From positions 1 to 7,191 of the forward strand of contig SCUH01000357.1 of assembly GCA_004298295.1 (NCBI GenBank): a stretch of 7,191 nucleotides of DNA, read 5' to 3'. This DNA comes from Betaproteobacteria bacterium. Its GTDB lineage: Bacteria > Pseudomonadota > Gammaproteobacteria > Burkholderiales > SG8-39. The position numbers were made by a program, and so were the translations under genes. Within the stretch, counting starts at the first letter, position 1, and each line of letters begins with the position of its first letter. Of this stretch, positions 6,798-7,191 are shown one piece after another. Below the pieces are notes generated by a model. The model was not told the DNA's origin. It made no database searches and worked only from the letters and a program-made list of their open reading frames with translations.

Positions 6798-6805
6798 TAC
6801 CTCCC

Positions 6806-6841
6806 ATGTTGCGCATCGCGCACCGCAAGTCCGCATCGTGA
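6806..6841 (+). CDS. Possible 11-residue leader peptide coupled to the Crp/Fnr-family gene
   Basis: ATG 6806 to TGA 6839-6841 encodes MLRIAHRKSAS. It has the best ribosome binding site in the region. Its stop overlaps the GTG start of the following regulator (GTGA, 6838-6841), the usual arrangement for translational coupling. The regulator's own frame has no ATG, GTG or TTG between the stop at 6784-6786 and GTG 6838, so ribosomes probably reach it by reinitiation. The peptide shows no run of a single amino acid, so classical attenuation is not indicated. Alternatively, a single-base sequencing error or frameshift could have separated a genuine N-terminus from the regulator. No homologue is recognised. 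Confidence 0.4.
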   Translation: MLRIAHRKSAS

Positions 6842-7191
6842 GCAGCAACCCGCCGGCGCCGGCCTCGGCGCGCAAGCCGCGCCACCCGCAGATCCGGGTG
6901 CAGGCCTTTCTCGCCAACCTGCCGATGTTCAGCGAGATGAGCCCGGGGGAGCTGGACCGCATCGCGCTCGGCACGCTCGCCGTGCACGCCGAAAAGGGCG
7001 AGACCGTCTGCCGCACGGGGGACCCCTGCAACGGTTTTCATGTCGTCGTCTACGGCCAGGTCAAGCTCGGCTTCACCTCGCCGCAGGGCATCGAGAAGGT
7101 GGTCGAGATCATCCGCCCCGGTCAGAGCTTCGGCGAGGCGCTGATGTTCCTCGACAAACCCTACATCGTGTTCGCGCAGGCGCTCACCGAC
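6838..7191 (+). CDS. Crp/Fnr-family transcription regulator, DNR-like, N-terminal part (3' end outside window)
   Basis: The 118 residues seen run to the right edge. About 23-118 form the cNMP-binding-type beta-roll sensor domain: FLANLPMFSEMSPGELDRIA, then the KGE..CRTGDP turn, VVYGQVKLGF, and PGQSFGEALMFLDKPY. The DNA-binding winged helix is off the window. The N-terminus has no cysteine cluster like the one that holds the FNR iron-sulfur centre (only C58 and C64 are present, inside the roll), so an FNR-type oxygen sensor is unlikely. The CRP cAMP-contact Arg-Ser is replaced by the VFAQA stretch, which argues against cAMP. The GEALMFLDKP..VFAQA pattern recalls DNR regulators, which respond to nitric oxide through haem. 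Start GTG 6838 is the first possible in frame and has no Shine-Dalgarno of its own. The upstream FNR/DNR-type box suggests autoregulation or control by another family member. Confidence 0.85.
   Translation, partial: MSSNPPAPASARKPRHPQIRVQAFLANLPMFSEMSPGELDRIALGTLAVHAEKGETVCRTGDPCNGFHVVVYGQVKLGFTSPQGIEKVVEIIRPGQSFGEALMFLDKPYIVFAQALTD

Larger units (their letters stand above)
6709..6837. other. Divergent intergenic region with several short inverted repeats
   Basis: Besides the FNR-type box it holds GGTC-N7-GACC (6750-6764, overlapping the box), GGTTG-CCG-CAACC (6769-6781, perfect 5-bp arms), and GGAG-TAC-CTCC (6794-6804), which includes the Shine-Dalgarno of the mini-ORF. The stretch 6751-6760 is locally AT-rich in an otherwise GC-rich region, as expected of a promoter. 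No strong sigma-70 pair is seen on either strand. The repeats are read directly from the sequence; their roles as operators or hairpins are inference. Confidence 0.5.

Overview
The window is a GC-rich, tightly packed piece of a bacterial chromosome. Its codon use and the look of its CysG and Crp/Fnr-type proteins suggest a betaproteobacterium (Burkholderiales, Rhodocyclales or Nitrosomonadales type). That placement is inference, because no rRNA or other marker lies here.

Left block, about 1-5256, all on the + strand: a two-component and cyclic-di-GMP signalling operon. It opens with the last 41 codons of a histidine kinase. Three bases later comes a stand-alone receiver protein of the Rcp1 type. 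Through an ATGA stop/start overlap this leads into an 879-residue REC-PAS-GAF-GGDEF-EAL protein, whose GGDEF motif is degenerate (GGNQF) and whose EAL site looks complete. It is therefore best read as a phosphorylation- and sensor-controlled c-di-GMP phosphodiesterase. Two further EAL-family genes follow. They are clear paralogues of each other, and both have lost aspartates of the catalytic DD pair. The first is soluble; the second is fused to two membrane helices and a coiled coil. They look like c-di-GMP effectors or scaffolds, not enzymes.

Middle: the operon meets cysG head-on. Only 9 bp separate the two stop codons, and both lie inside one perfect 15-bp palindrome. cysG, on the - strand at 5266-6708, encodes full-length trifunctional siroheme synthase.

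Right block, 6709-7191: a 129-bp divergent intergenic region carries a near-consensus FNR/DNR-type box (TTGAT-TCAG-GTCAA), several short inverted repeats, and a strong Shine-Dalgarno that serves an 11-codon mini-ORF. The mini-ORF's stop overlaps the GTG start of a Crp/Fnr-family regulator, which runs off the right edge. The visible part has no FNR-type iron-sulfur cysteine cluster and resembles DNR-type (nitrogen oxide-responsive) regulators. With siroheme synthase next door, this suggests anaerobic or nitrogen-oxide physiology.

No tRNA, rRNA, CRISPR array, insertion sequence or prophage feature was seen. The points most worth following are the tandem dead-EAL pair downstream of the REC/EAL protein, the mini-ORF coupled to the regulator gene, and the shared-stop palindrome.
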